64,000 nt of DNA from Aldehydirespirator sp965116965 (GCA_965116965.1 OZ220743.1:2170001-2234000), one strand, 5' to 3'; positions 1 through 8,581 are shown, numbered from the stretch's first letter. The notes: generated from the letters alone by a model not told the origin. Made by a program: numbers and translations.

Positions 1-1
1 C

Positions 2-223
2 GACCACGAGATCGACCTTGTCGCCGACCTCCCCGACGGCGGGATACTGGCCTTCGAGGCCAAGCCGGCCGAGTCGGTCGGCCGCGGCGACATCCGGCAG
101 TTGTCGGCTCTGCGTGACCGGCTCGGCGACGTCTTCCGGGCCGGGCTGGTGGTCCACCCTGGTGCCGCCGCCTTCCGCATCGACGACCGGATCGCCGCCG
201 TTCCTCTGGGCGCGCTGGTCTAG
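2..223 (+). CDS. C-terminal end of a DUF4143-type ATPase (partial)
   Basis: The frame is open from base 2 and ends at TAG 221-223, giving the last 73 residues of a protein that starts outside the window. The peptide starts DHEIDLVADLP, then runs through a strand ending in FEAKPAE and closes with a hydrophobic strand. The spaced H-EID and E-x-K residues match the PD-(D/E)XK-like domain that ends AAA+ ATPases annotated DUF4143, usually about 400 residues long. The role of these ATPases is not established. Only the family call is made here, and it rests on a short C-terminal piece. Confidence 0.6.
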   Translation, partial: DHEIDLVADLPDGGILAFEAKPAESVGRGDIRQLSALRDRLGDVFRAGLVVHPGAAAFRIDDRIAAVPLGALV

Positions 224-305
224 CCTGCTGTATCTGAGGGCCGGCAGTTGCCGGATCGAGTCCCGAGTTCCGAGGCGAGTGGCGCCTGCTACCCTGCGTG
301 GCTCG

Positions 306-380
306 GGGCCGTTAGCTCAGCCTGGTTAGAGCGCCTGCTCGACACGCAGGAGGTCAGAGGTTCAAATCCCCTACGGCCCA
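306..380 (+). tRNA. tRNA-Val(GAC)
   Basis: The 75-base cloverleaf has acceptor stem GGGCCGT paired with ACGGCCC and discriminator A at 380. The anticodon stem CCTGC/GCAGG encloses the loop TCGACAC, so the anticodon is GAC (valine, GUC/GUU). The T arm carries GGTTCAAATCC. CCA is not encoded. Everything downstream as far as about 20 kb is accessory DNA, so this tRNA is a plausible island boundary, although I found no copy of its 3' end elsewhere in the window. Confidence 0.95.
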
Positions 381-548
381 CTGAGGGGTGTTTGCGTGTT
401 GGAGCGGCTTGTCTTTGCCAGTTGTCGCCGCAACGGCCCTTGTTGGGCTGTTTCGGCTGCTCTGGAGCCTCAGCGATTGCCGCTGACTGTCACTTGGGCG
501 CGGCTGTAGTCCGGAATGGGCCCCAACTGGGGCTTCACGAGCGCGGCA

Positions 549-575
549 AAGCTGACGGTCTTGAACCGTCAGCTT
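549..575 (-). terminator. Perfect hairpin downstream of the transposase gene
   Basis: An 11-bp perfect inverted repeat (AAGCTGACGGT / ACCGTCAGCTT) with a 5-base loop lies about 20 bases past the stop codon of the minus-strand transposase gene. It could be a factor-independent terminator, but there is no real U tract. It could also be part of a transposon end, because a second long hairpin marks the other side of the two-gene element. Confidence 0.45.
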
Positions 576-596
576 CGCTGAAGAGGTTTCCGTGTC

Positions 597-2501
597 TTAG
601 GGCGGCCCTCGAGGCGGTGTTTCGGTGGTGAAGAACGGCTGACAGTCGCTGTCGGGGTTGTGTGGCGGAGGAGCACTGTTGCTGCTGGAGCGTTCTTGAT
701 CGGGTGTGGAGTCGATTGCCGTGTTGAAGTCGTGGCTTGCCGGCCCGCGACGTGTGAGGGACTTGGTTTGCTTCCTGCGGGAAGTGGTGTGTCTACGGCG
801 CGGTGGACGATTGTTCGCCATCTCGCGGTTCATGGTGATTTGGATGTTGTGCACCGCTGAGGCGAGGATCGCGGCGAGCGCGTGGGGCACCAGTCCGAAC
901 CTTCTGCAGCTCTTGGCGTCGAAGCCGCCTCTGTCCTTCATTGTGCCGTAAGGGCTCTCCGAGGCGTTGCGGTAGGCATTCACGATCTGGTGGGCGGGTG
1001 TGCCCTGGGGCGGACGGTGGTATCGGCCCAGTTCCTCTGGCTCAAGAATGGCGGCTCCTGCGCAGCACTTGGTGGCGCCGTCGGGGATGGGGACGACGAG
1101 AGCCTCGGGGCTAACGTGCTTGGGCTTCGGCAGGCCCTCTCCGATCAGCTTCCCGGCATGGAATGGGCAAATGAATCGCATGCGGCCGTCGGTGTAGAAG
1201 TGCGTTCGCTGGTAGGCCCAGTTGTTACGTTCCAGCAGGAGTTGATTGAACTGCTCTTCCTCTTGGGCTGTCTGCGGCTTGGGTGGCAGGTCCCGCAGGT
1301 GCTGGGGCATCCAATGGTGGTAGAAGGTGCCGCCGATGTCGAAAGCGGTCTCTCGACGGGCGCCGATCTGCACGACCCTCTCATGGTCAGAGACGCGCAT
1401 GTGGAGCTCCAGGCGGTCCTTGCGCGCGGGGACCACGAACGTCTCGGTCTTTTGGGTCACGCCCTGGTCGGCGGTCACTTCGGTTATGTTCGGGCTGATC
1501 TCGCGCGCCCAATCCGTGACCATCTTGCATCTGGGGCCGGGGTTCGTGTTGGCTGGCGCTGTTTGCACAGAAAGGATGTAGGCGGGAATCTCGGGTCCGA
1601 TGGATGCATCGAGGGGGTTGCCGGCCCAGTAGGTGAACCTGGCGGCATTCGCTGTTGCCACATCAAAACCTGTGAACTCTTGTGCCGTCTGTTTGCTGGT
1701 AGCGGTTCGGTGCCCTGCGCGGGCGTCGAGGTCGAGGCAGCGGACGACGAGCCCATCTGGGCCGAGCGTCATGCCGAGTTCTGCCGCGATCGCACGGGCT
1801 TGTGGCGATGTCATGTCGAGTCTGGGCACCGGCGCGCCGTCTGGAAGCTTGTCGATGTAGGCCTGACGGATCGCTCTTTCGGCGTCGGCTTGTGAGATGA
1901 ACTCTCGACAGACAGCCCATGTCGGGAACGCGGTCAGATCCACCGCTATCGCCTCGATCACAGCGGCGATCTCCGGTGGGACAGTGGCCGCGATCAGGCT
2001 CTTGGAGAACCAGTCGATGTCGTAGGTGACTCCGTCTACCTCCCAGCTGTCACGCAGCGCCTCCTCGAGTCGCAGCAACTGCCCGCGCAAGGCGAAATAG
2101 CCCGCGAGGCTCCAGCCGCCGGCGTGACACAGACCAAGCTCGAAGGCGAACTCGGCCGGAAGCCAACCCGCGACGGCACAGATGTCCATCTGCACGTACG
2201 AGCACTTGTTCCAGTTGGCCAGCAGCATCAACACCAGCATCGTGTCGATTCGCAGATCCGACTTGGGTCCAGGATGGGTGCGCAGCCGCAACTCCAGAGG
2301 CCCGACGAGGCCGCTGTCGGCGACGACCTCGCGGAGCGCCTCGCTGACCTTCGGTTCCCACACAGGCAGCTTGGAGGCCGTCGACGACATGCCCGTGGGG
2401 AGCTCGCGGTTCGCGTTGAGCTCCGCGAATTGTTCCGCGGTGGGCTTGCGACCGGCGTGGCGGTCGCTGCGGCGCCGCGCGGCGCGCTTTCGGCTGGTCA
2501 T
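597..2501 (-). CDS. DDE-type transposase of a two-gene mobile element
   Basis: This 634-residue protein has a basic N-terminus, a helical N-terminal half and a probable RNase H-fold core. Candidate catalytic acids are D188 in AVDLTAF, D344 in TADQGVT and the Glu in SESPYGTMKDRGG near residue 540; a DLDARAGHRT motif near 257 is typical of the group. The C-terminal 80 residues are Arg/Ser/Pro-rich and probably disordered. The ATG start overlaps the stop of the upstream recombinase-like gene by 4 bases (ATGA), so the two are translationally coupled. The likely role is DNA cleavage and strand transfer for the element. The exact IS family cannot be named from sequence alone. Confidence 0.75.
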   Translation of the reverse strand: MTSRKRAARRRSDRHAGRKPTAEQFAELNANRELPTGMSSTASKLPVWEPKVSEALREVVADSGLVGPLELRLRTHPGPKSDLRIDTMLVLMLLANWNKCSYVQMDICAVAGWLPAEFAFELGLCHAGGWSLAGYFALRGQLLRLEEALRDSWEVDGVTYDIDWFSKSLIAATVPPEIAAVIEAIAVDLTAFPTWAVCREFISQADAERAIRQAYIDKLPDGAPVPRLDMTSPQARAIAAELGMTLGPDGLVVRCLDLDARAGHRTATSKQTAQEFTGFDVATANAARFTYWAGNPLDASIGPEIPAYILSVQTAPANTNPGPRCKMVTDWAREISPNITEVTADQGVTQKTETFVVPARKDRLELHMRVSDHERVVQIGARRETAFDIGGTFYHHWMPQHLRDLPPKPQTAQEEEQFNQLLLERNNWAYQRTHFYTDGRMRFICPFHAGKLIGEGLPKPKHVSPEALVVPIPDGATKCCAGAAILEPEELGRYHRPPQGTPAHQIVNAYRNASESPYGTMKDRGGFDAKSCRRFGLVPHALAAILASAVHNIQITMNREMANNRPPRRRHTTSRRKQTKSLTRRGPASHDFNTAIDSTPDQERSSSNSAPPPHNPDSDCQPFFTTETPPRGPP

Positions 2502-3493
2502 GCCCCCAGTCCCTGCGCGGCGGCGTCTTGGGGCGAGAGCGTGTCCGCGGCTTCACGCAACAGCGCGGTGAGCGTGTCGCCGGCGATGGGTCCCGCAATG
2601 ACCCGAAGAGCCCCCAGAGGCGTACCGGCGACCAAGTGAGCCAGCAGCCATGTGGCCCTAGCACGTCTCAGCGACAGGCTCCCGAGGCCCTTGACTCGGA
2701 GCTGCTCCGCGAGGGCATAGACCGACCGCGGTTGTGAACCGGGCACAAACGTGACGCCTCGGCACACGGCCTGCGCTGCGGCCGCGAGGCCGGTGTAGTC
2801 CTTGCGGATCGGCACCAGCCGGGCGTGGGGTCCCTTCAGCCGCACGCCGAGGCGGCCGTCGTCGAGATCGACCAGGTCGCTCGGCCCGGCGGCGGCCAGT
2901 TGCGGTCCGGTCATACCCGCGCCAAGAGACCCGGCGGGCACCCACAGCCACTCCGCTGAGTTGCCGCGGCCCCGAATCGTGGTGGCCAGCCGGAACGCCT
3001 CCTCATCGGCGCGCCGGTACGGCGTAGAGATGTTGCTTCGTCCGACCTGCTGCGGCTTGTCGGACCAGTCGTCGGGGTTGATCACCGGGCCCATGCGCCG
3101 AAGCGCCGACCGGACAGCGTTGCGCCATCCCGGGGACCGGTCATCACTGACCGCGGCTATGTAGGCCTCAATGTTGCGGGGATGCCAAACAATCCGCGGG
3201 TCAGCCGTGCCGAGCTTCTCGTGGATCCACACGGCCAGACCCGCCGCGGCCCACAGCAGCCTCCGGGCTTGGCTGCGCGAGTCGGGTTGCATCGCGCTGA
3301 CCCAGACCCGCACCTGGGGCATCGCCGCCGCCACCGAAGCGGAGTTCGCGGCGCGCAGCCCCAAAGGCAACCAGCCCTGCAGGGTCTCATCGAGCCACTC
3401 GGGCGTCTGCGATTCGTCGGCACGCCGGTCCGCATCAGTCGCTGAGCGGCCTGTGTGGCCCCTTGGCGTAGACGAATGTCGGGTAGAGTCCAC
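2498..3493 (-). CDS. Tyrosine-recombinase-like partner of the transposase
   Basis: This 331-residue protein of uncertain function starts at GTG with AAAGG a few bases upstream. The first half is helical, like an integrase core-binding domain. The second half contains LSLRRARATWLL followed by AGTPLGALRVIAG, which resembles the box II region (HxLR...GxxLxxIxxLLGH) of tyrosine recombinases; the usual first His is replaced, and I see no clear nucleophilic Tyr. It is therefore probably a catalytically degenerate DNA-binding partner. The 4-base overlap with the transposase gene suggests both products act in the same transposition event. A long hairpin lies in its 5' leader. Confidence 0.5.
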   Translation of the reverse strand: MDSTRHSSTPRGHTGRSATDADRRADESQTPEWLDETLQGWLPLGLRAANSASVAAAMPQVRVWVSAMQPDSRSQARRLLWAAAGLAVWIHEKLGTADPRIVWHPRNIEAYIAAVSDDRSPGWRNAVRSALRRMGPVINPDDWSDKPQQVGRSNISTPYRRADEEAFRLATTIRGRGNSAEWLWVPAGSLGAGMTGPQLAAAGPSDLVDLDDGRLGVRLKGPHARLVPIRKDYTGLAAAAQAVCRGVTFVPGSQPRSVYALAEQLRVKGLGSLSLRRARATWLLAHLVAGTPLGALRVIAGPIAGDTLTALLREAADTLSPQDAAAQGLGA

Positions 3494-3509
3494 GGCAACC
3501 TTTCAGGTT

Positions 3510-3554
3510 GATCAGCGGCACCCCACGTTTGCGACGAGGTGGGTGCCGCTGATC
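3510..3554. repeat. Long inverted repeat in the leader of the recombinase-like gene
   Basis: GATCAGCGGCACCCCAC (3510-3526) pairs with GTGGGTGCCGCTGATC (3539-3554) around a 12-base loop, with a single bulged C. It lies 17 bases upstream of the GTG start of the minus-strand gene. A small stem AACCT/AGGTT next to it includes the AAAGG ribosome-binding site. It could be an operator, an attenuator or a transposon end. Confidence 0.6.
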
Positions 3555-3773
3555 GTGCACACTTGGCGTTGGTGCTACGTATACCCCACGCGGGAAGGCC
3601 GCGGATCTGACGGCATAGGACATGACACGCCAAAGAAGGGGTCTCTGACCTGGGGTTTCACAAAGACACGGGATGCGGTCCGGCCATCGGCACTTTGTGC
3701 AGCCTGACCGCTGGACGGGGATGCGTGGGCGGCGATAGCGTCTCTGGACTCGCCGCGGCCCGAGGAAATCCCG

Positions 3774-3923
3774 ATGACGTCTGACCCTGACCCGCCCGCG
3801 TGCCTATTGGGTGAGGAGCCACAGATCGATTCAGGCGCCATCGACAACGCAGGTCGCGTTGTCGTAGCGACCGCGCCAGTATCTGAGGACAACAGCGACG
3901 ACCCGCGGAAGGCGGGCGCGTGA
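3774..3923 (+). CDS. Small 49-residue ORF upstream of the methyltransferase
   Basis: ATG at 3774 is preceded by GAGGAAAT at good Shine-Dalgarno spacing. The 49-codon product is acidic and has no recognisable domain. Its TGA (3921-3923) overlaps a GTG start at 3920 in the arrangement GTGA, the usual sign of translational coupling. That GTG is the natural start of the next gene but is out of frame at the present poly-C length. The ORF may be a leader peptide that couples translation to the methyltransferase. This call is inference. Confidence 0.4.
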   Translation: MTSDPDPPACLLGEEPQIDSGAIDNAGRVVVATAPVSEDNSDDPRKAGA

Positions 3924-3924
3924 A

Positions 3925-3938
3925 CCCCCCCCCCCCCC
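3925..3938. repeat. 14-base poly-C tract just after the natural methyltransferase start
   Basis: Fourteen consecutive C lie between GTGAA at 3920 and GCAGAATTGG. With 12, 15 or 18 C, GTG 3920 would be in frame with the methyltransferase and read through VN, a Pro run and QNWADKTIWTGDNLHVM. With 14 C, that start reaches a TGA after about 22 codons. This is the layout of a simple-sequence phase-variation switch. A homopolymer read error is the main alternative. Confidence 0.85.
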
Positions 3939-3984
3939 GCAGAATTGGGCTGACAAGACGATCTGGACCGGTGACAACCTGCAC

Positions 3985-5139
3985 GTGATGCGCGGCATGA
4001 ACAGCGCGTCCGTCGACCTGATCTACCTGGACCCGCCGTTCAACTCCAAGACCGATTACGCCGCCCCCATCGGATCGCAGGCGGCGGGAGCGGCATTCAA
4101 AGACACCTGGACCTTGTCAGATATCGACGCCGAGTGGATCAACCTGATGGAGGCCCGCCACCCCACGCTCTACCGGGTGCTGCTGGCAGCGATGACAGAT
4201 TCCGACAAGTCCTATCTCGCCTACATGGCCGTGAGGCTGCTGGAGATGCAACGCATCCTCAAACCCAGCGGGAGCCTGTATCTGCACTGCGATCCCACCA
4301 TGAGCCACCACCTCAAGCTCGTAATGGACGCAGTGTTCGGGCGGGAAACGTACCTGAATGAGATCGTCTGGTACTACCGGGGGGCAGGAACGCCCAAGCG
4401 AGACTTCGCCCGGCGGCACGACATCATCCTGCGGTACGGCGGTGCGGATCGATACTTCGATCCAGACCCAGCTCGCCAACCCTACGCCGAAGCGACAGTC
4501 GCGCGGTTCGAGCACCACATCGGCAACGTCAGGGGTGACCGGGACTACGGCGAACAGTCGCTCAACCCCAAGGGCAAGCACCCGGACGATGTGCTCACCG
4601 ATATCCAGCCGATCGCTCCATCAGCAAAGGCGCGAACTGGATACCCGACACAGAAGCCGCTGCCGCTCCTCGCGCGCATCATCGAGACTTCCTGCCAGCG
4701 CGGCGGCGTCGTTTTCGACCCATTCTGCGGATGCGCCACCACTCTCGTTGCCGCCGACGACCTGCAACGTTCCTGGATCGGCATCGACATCTCCCCCAAG
4801 GCCGCCGAACTGGTCGTGCATCGCATCTCGGAGCGGCAGGGACTGTTCCGCGACATCGTCCACCGCAGCGACATCCCCCAGCGCACCGACCTGGGCAAAC
4901 TGCTGTCCTACAACAGCGCCTCCAATCGCAAGACCCTCTACGGCGAGCAAGGAGGCTCATGCGCCGGATGCAACGAGCACTTCAAACCCCAACATCTCGA
5001 AGTGGACCACATCATCGCCGTCGCCAAAGGCGGAACGGATCATATCAGCAACCTCCAGTTGCTATGCGGGCACTGCAACAGGGTCAAAGGCGACCGAGGG
5101 ATGGAATACCTGCGCACTAAACTCCAACTTGTCGCCTGA
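3985..5139 (+). CDS. Beta-class DNA methyltransferase fused to an HNH nuclease domain
   Basis: From GTG 3985 the protein has 384 residues. Motif IV DPPF is at 16-19, TQKP at 222-225 and the SAM-binding FDPFCGC at 244-250, a beta-type (N6A or N4C) order. The C-terminal 60 residues form an HNH domain with C326xxC329, DH341-342 and C361xxC364. Upstream in the same frame lies TGDNLHVM, a conserved part of these enzymes that is lost if translation begins at 3985. The natural start is probably GTG 3920, but the 14-C tract puts it out of frame, so the gene appears switched off or weakly expressed. The fusion could be a one-protein restriction-modification enzyme. Confidence 0.85.
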   Translation: MMRGMNSASVDLIYLDPPFNSKTDYAAPIGSQAAGAAFKDTWTLSDIDAEWINLMEARHPTLYRVLLAAMTDSDKSYLAYMAVRLLEMQRILKPSGSLYLHCDPTMSHHLKLVMDAVFGRETYLNEIVWYYRGAGTPKRDFARRHDIILRYGGADRYFDPDPARQPYAEATVARFEHHIGNVRGDRDYGEQSLNPKGKHPDDVLTDIQPIAPSAKARTGYPTQKPLPLLARIIETSCQRGGVVFDPFCGCATTLVAADDLQRSWIGIDISPKAAELVVHRISERQGLFRDIVHRSDIPQRTDLGKLLSYNSASNRKTLYGEQGGSCAGCNEHFKPQHLEVDHIIAVAKGGTDHISNLQLLCGHCNRVKGDRGMEYLRTKLQLVA

Positions 5140-5382
5140 TTGGCTAGCCACGCCGGGGTTCTGGTGGCGTTCTACGTCACGCCAAGCCTCCTCTAGTTCG
5201 CGGCGGTTCTACTTCTTGCACTTGACTACCACGCCTGCCCTAGCCGGCAGCCAGCCCTTCCCGCGATCCAGAGAGCGTCGATCTGCACGACGGCCTCACC
5301 GTCTCCGTGTCCGGGCGTTGAAGCGGGGCTGCCGGTGGTTCCTAGCTACATCCGGATCACGACGCCGTAGAAGCGGCAGATC

Positions 5383-5682
5383 TCAGGCATCCGCATCGCC
5401 TAACCATGTCGGGAACATCTCCTCGGGGGTCATCCCGGTGATCTCCATGTAGAGCGCGTCGCCGCACAGGTCGAGATCGTCGCCCCAGACGATCGAGTCG
5501 CAGGAACCGAGCCGCACGGCCGAAAAGAACTCGTGGTCCAGCCAGGCGACGAACACGCCGTCGCCGGCCAGGTCCGACAGATCCACCTCGCCTTCGACCC
5601 CGTCGTCGTAGCGAAGCCAGATCCGGTACGGCTCCAGGGCGCGCACCTCGACAGGGCTCACCGATTTGTCGCTCGCAGGCAT
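5383..5682 (-). CDS. DUF2442 domain protein
   Basis: This 99-residue protein carries the DUF2442 pattern: a strand pair ending YRIWLRYDDG, then EVDLSDL, a GVFVAWLD segment, an SIVWGDDLDLCGDALY region and a short acidic tail. DUF2442 proteins often pair with DUF4160 genes in possible toxin-antitoxin modules; no DUF4160 gene is adjacent here. It sits on the minus strand between the methyltransferase-HNH gene and the adenine methylase gene. The 243 bases between it and the methyltransferase stop hold nothing I recognise. Confidence 0.75.
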   Translation of the reverse strand: MPASDKSVSPVEVRALEPYRIWLRYDDGVEGEVDLSDLAGDGVFVAWLDHEFFSAVRLGSCDSIVWGDDLDLCGDALYMEITGMTPEEMFPTWLGDADA

Positions 5683-5725
5683 GAGAGCAATCTATTCGGC
5701 CACCTGTCCCAGATGCTGAAGTCCG

Positions 5726-6610
5726 TTAGGTGATGTAATGCCGTCTCAGCCAGGCTGAACAGTTGAGAAGGTGTGCGGCAGAGTCGGGATTGATGTGTGG
5801 GGAGAAGGCCATGAGTTCTGTTCCTCGGTGCGGGCGTCCCGCACTGTGACGCAGGTCGAACTGGAGAATCTCGCTTGTGGGGTATAGATCGCCCGGGACA
5901 CGGGCGTCACAGTCGTAGCTGATGATCCACCTGCGGAAGCTTGCCGTGAGCGCTTGGGCGAGTTGTTGGTGCTTCGCGTACGTCATCGTGTCGATGTAGA
6001 GGTCGGTTGACTTGGTGAGGTAGGGCGGGTCGGCGTACACGAAGGCTTCCTGGGAATAGCGGGGGGCGAGGTGTTCGAGCAGAGCGACACCGTCGCTGCC
6101 ATGCACCGTGATCCGGTCCGCGAGTCGAGCGATGTCGCGTAGGCGTTGAAGTAGGTTGGGCTTGTTGAATCGGCAGTCGATCTTGTAGGGACCGTCCTGG
6201 TTGAGGCCTCCAATCGGTCGGGCTCGCAGGATGCCTGAGCGGTTGGTGCGGTTGAGGAAGAACGCGGCGAAGCCCAGTGTGATCGTGTCGCTTGGGTCGG
6301 TGTGCTCTAGAGCGTGAGCTTGCTCGTGCCATGTGCCGATCGTTACTTGGCAGTTGTCGATGAGGTCTGCGAGTTCATCTGAGTGTTGTAACGCTGCTCT
6401 CCAGAACGCCGCGATAGCGGGGTCGGCGTCGCCGATGATGGCCTGCTCGACATCGCCGCTGCGCAGCAATCCAAGAGCGATCGCGGCGCCACCGGCGAAT
6501 GGCTCGACGTATATGGTCTCCGACGGTGCATTGCGCAACACGATCTCACGGACGAACCGAAGGAGGAGTCCTTTGCCTCCGGGGTATCGCAGCGGGCTGA
6601 GATGTGTCAC
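5726..6610 (-). CDS. D12-class DNA adenine methylase (Dam-like)
   Basis: This 294-residue protein matches the alpha-class N6-adenine methyltransferases: RYPGGKG at 8-14, SAM-binding YVEPFAGG at 34-41 and catalytic DPPY at 194-197. It would methylate adenine at a short DNA site; the target cannot be read from sequence. It starts at GTG 6610, and GTGA overlaps the stop of the upstream ParB-like gene, so the two are co-translated. No cognate restriction nuclease is obvious beside it. This suggests either an orphan methylase or a system in which the ParB-like protein or the divergent HEPN protein is the effector. Confidence 0.9.
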   Translation of the reverse strand: MTHLSPLRYPGGKGLLLRFVREIVLRNAPSETIYVEPFAGGAAIALGLLRSGDVEQAIIGDADPAIAAFWRAALQHSDELADLIDNCQVTIGTWHEQAHALEHTDPSDTITLGFAAFFLNRTNRSGILRARPIGGLNQDGPYKIDCRFNKPNLLQRLRDIARLADRITVHGSDGVALLEHLAPRYSQEAFVYADPPYLTKSTDLYIDTMTYAKHQQLAQALTASFRRWIISYDCDARVPGDLYPTSEILQFDLRHSAGRPHRGTELMAFSPHINPDSAAHLLNCSAWLRRHYIT

Positions 6611-8004
6611 GTAGTGGTAGGTTGCGCGCGGAGGTCCGAGCAGATCCTCTCAAGCAGTGGCCTGTAGGCGAAGGCGATGCTGTTGAGGTCGGACTTTCCC
6701 GGCACTGCGTTGACGTTGTGCACGTACTGGTGCAGGTTGGGCACGGAGATGATGCTGTGCTGCTCCTTCAGCTTTGTGTGTAGAGGCTGAAACTGGGCAT
6801 CGCTATCAGGAATTCCGAGCATCTTCATGGTCTCTCGAATACGCGTCGGAAGCTTCTTGTCCTGTCCCGGCGTGTTGCCCTTGCAATGGAGGTACTCGGT
6901 GACGGTGAGTTCAATGATCGCGCGCAGCAGGACAGCGGTAGCGTTCGGGAATCTGTCGTGGTTGAGCTTGAGGACCTCAGCCATGATCAGTTGAATCCGC
7001 GGATGCAGGGGGGTTATGTCGATGTCAGCGAAGGGATGAACTGGTGTCTGAGTCTGCCGTGTCTTCTCAGATGTGCCAGTGGCCGACGTGTCATCTCCGG
7101 TCGCGGCAGTCGATCGGTCACTCGTACGGCCGTCGGTCTCGTCGTCAGTGGCATCTTGAGTATCACGGCTACTTGATTCTGGAGTCTCATAGGTGTCTTG
7201 CTGCAACAGTTCGGTTACGTATTCGGCACGGTCGCCCTTATTCTTGAGTTGGGTGACAGTGGTTCCGCTGGCTAGGTTCTCAATGATCCTCAGCAGACGG
7301 CGAATGACGGCACTTGCCTCGTCGTTGAGAGCAATGGCGCCTGATTGGAAATCGAAGCCGACGAGACGCCGGATATCGGGGTCGCCAGCCAGACGCCCGA
7401 GGTTGGTGACGCTGTTGCTTTCGACCGTGTCGAGATGCGCACGAGCCGGATCGTCAGCCTCTAGCCGAAGACGAAGCCAGTCAAGCACAGTGATGGCGCT
7501 AGCTGTGTGCCCGCGCACAGATGGATTAGGGCTGAAGCGGTGCTTCGCCGCGGATGACCATGGGATTGTACCGACGCCCAACATCTGGCCACTGTGAGTT
7601 CTGTCGAGCCAAAGGCGTGCTGCGTCCCGGTTCGGCACTACAGCACACATCACGGCGTTGGGATGGATCCCCGGTTCGGCGGTAGCCCTCGTGAATGCAG
7701 AAGAGTGCAAGTCGGCGGGGAGCAGTGTTGGGTCGGCCAGGATGCGCAAGGCCGCCAAACGGCGGTTGCCATCTAAGACTATGAACCGCCCGGTTGCATC
7801 TGGGGTGACGATGAACAGTTGGGCTGGGCTGAGCCCATGGTCGTGTATGTCCACAGCGATGCGGACGATCTTGTCGCGCTGGTCCGCGATGAGTCGCACC
7901 AACGCCATGCTCTGGTTGGCGACTGGACCGTGGCGAGGGTTCTCGCAATCGAGATCGAGGTCGGCTACTGGGAGTTCTTTGCGTGGAACGGCTGTGTCGG
8001 GCAT
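6607..8004 (-). CDS. ParB/Srx-fold protein with helical C-terminal domain
   Basis: I place the start at ATG 8004 (465 aa) because homology-like sequence begins there; the frame is open upstream to 8496 but that stretch looks non-coding. Residues 10-125 carry a ParB/sulfiredoxin-type fold with the signature VLDGNRRLAALRIL near 76-89. A low-complexity Ser/Thr/Asp linker follows near residues 270-320. The last 130 residues are helical, with LRAIIELTVTEYL and LHQYVHN motifs. ParB-fold proteins bind nucleotides and DNA, and some act as nucleases. The overlap with the adenine methylase gene implies a joint function, possibly sensing methylation state. Confidence 0.7.
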   Translation of the reverse strand: MPDTAVPRKELPVADLDLDCENPRHGPVANQSMALVRLIADQRDKIVRIAVDIHDHGLSPAQLFIVTPDATGRFIVLDGNRRLAALRILADPTLLPADLHSSAFTRATAEPGIHPNAVMCAVVPNRDAARLWLDRTHSGQMLGVGTIPWSSAAKHRFSPNPSVRGHTASAITVLDWLRLRLEADDPARAHLDTVESNSVTNLGRLAGDPDIRRLVGFDFQSGAIALNDEASAVIRRLLRIIENLASGTTVTQLKNKGDRAEYVTELLQQDTYETPESSSRDTQDATDDETDGRTSDRSTAATGDDTSATGTSEKTRQTQTPVHPFADIDITPLHPRIQLIMAEVLKLNHDRFPNATAVLLRAIIELTVTEYLHCKGNTPGQDKKLPTRIRETMKMLGIPDSDAQFQPLHTKLKEQHSIISVPNLHQYVHNVNAVPGKSDLNSIAFAYRPLLERICSDLRAQPTTT

Positions 8005-8581
8005 AGCGGTTTCGCAGGCTAGCCAACATTCGGATCGTCGTCTTGAGGACTGGAGGCGGGTCCGCCCGTGGCTCAGCGGCGATGCCTGGAGCAACCGCTT
8101 GGGTTTGCGGACGCTGCGAGCGACAACTCTCGGAACCGCTGCGTGAAGGCACCGGGGCTCTGCCTGCTCCCGGCTGCAGGGGGTCTGCCACATGACGCAG
8201 GTCGCCAAGCGCGTCGTGGCCGGCGAGGTTGTGCGGTGTGCGTGCCCCGACTCTCGGTGTGTAGTCTGTGCTTCGGCGGAGAGGACCGACGTATCCGGTT
8301 CCGTGAGTTCTGCTCCTCTGCCGCAATCGCAGAACCGTGCCCCGTTTCGGCGGGGCACGGACGCGATGGGGCCATCGTGTGCTGGTATAGTTGGCGCAGA
8401 ACCCCCCTGGGGTGAGCAGCCCCAGGCCAAGCAGCCCCGGCCGCGGCCGGGGCTGTGTGTTCGTGCCTGAGAAGACAGCTGACGCCCCCTCAGCATCGAT
8501 CATCTTGCCCTTCGTGGCTGCCGGGTCCTTCGAGAGGACGAAGTCTCTGGCACCGCCGCGACGGTCTTAGAGGAGCACAGC
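8005..8581. other. Divergent intergenic region with two GC-rich hairpins
   Basis: This gap separates the ParB/Dam operon from the HEPN gene. It holds a 10-bp stem CCGTGCCCCG/CGGGGCACGG with a TTTCGG loop (8335-8360), a perfect 24-base palindrome (8432-8455) built on CAGCCCCGGCC, and a -10-like TATAGT at 8386-8391 between them. I see no gene on either strand. The hairpins may control transcription of the plus-strand gene through a 5' leader of about 180 bases. Neither is followed by a U tract. Confidence 0.5.

Noticed and set aside
248..631. ORF across tRNA-Val(GAC)
   Set aside because: It runs through a well-formed tRNA and has no homology-like features.
8432..8455. Intrinsic terminator
   Set aside because: The palindrome is perfect, but neither side has a U tract, and it lies between divergent genes where no terminator is expected.
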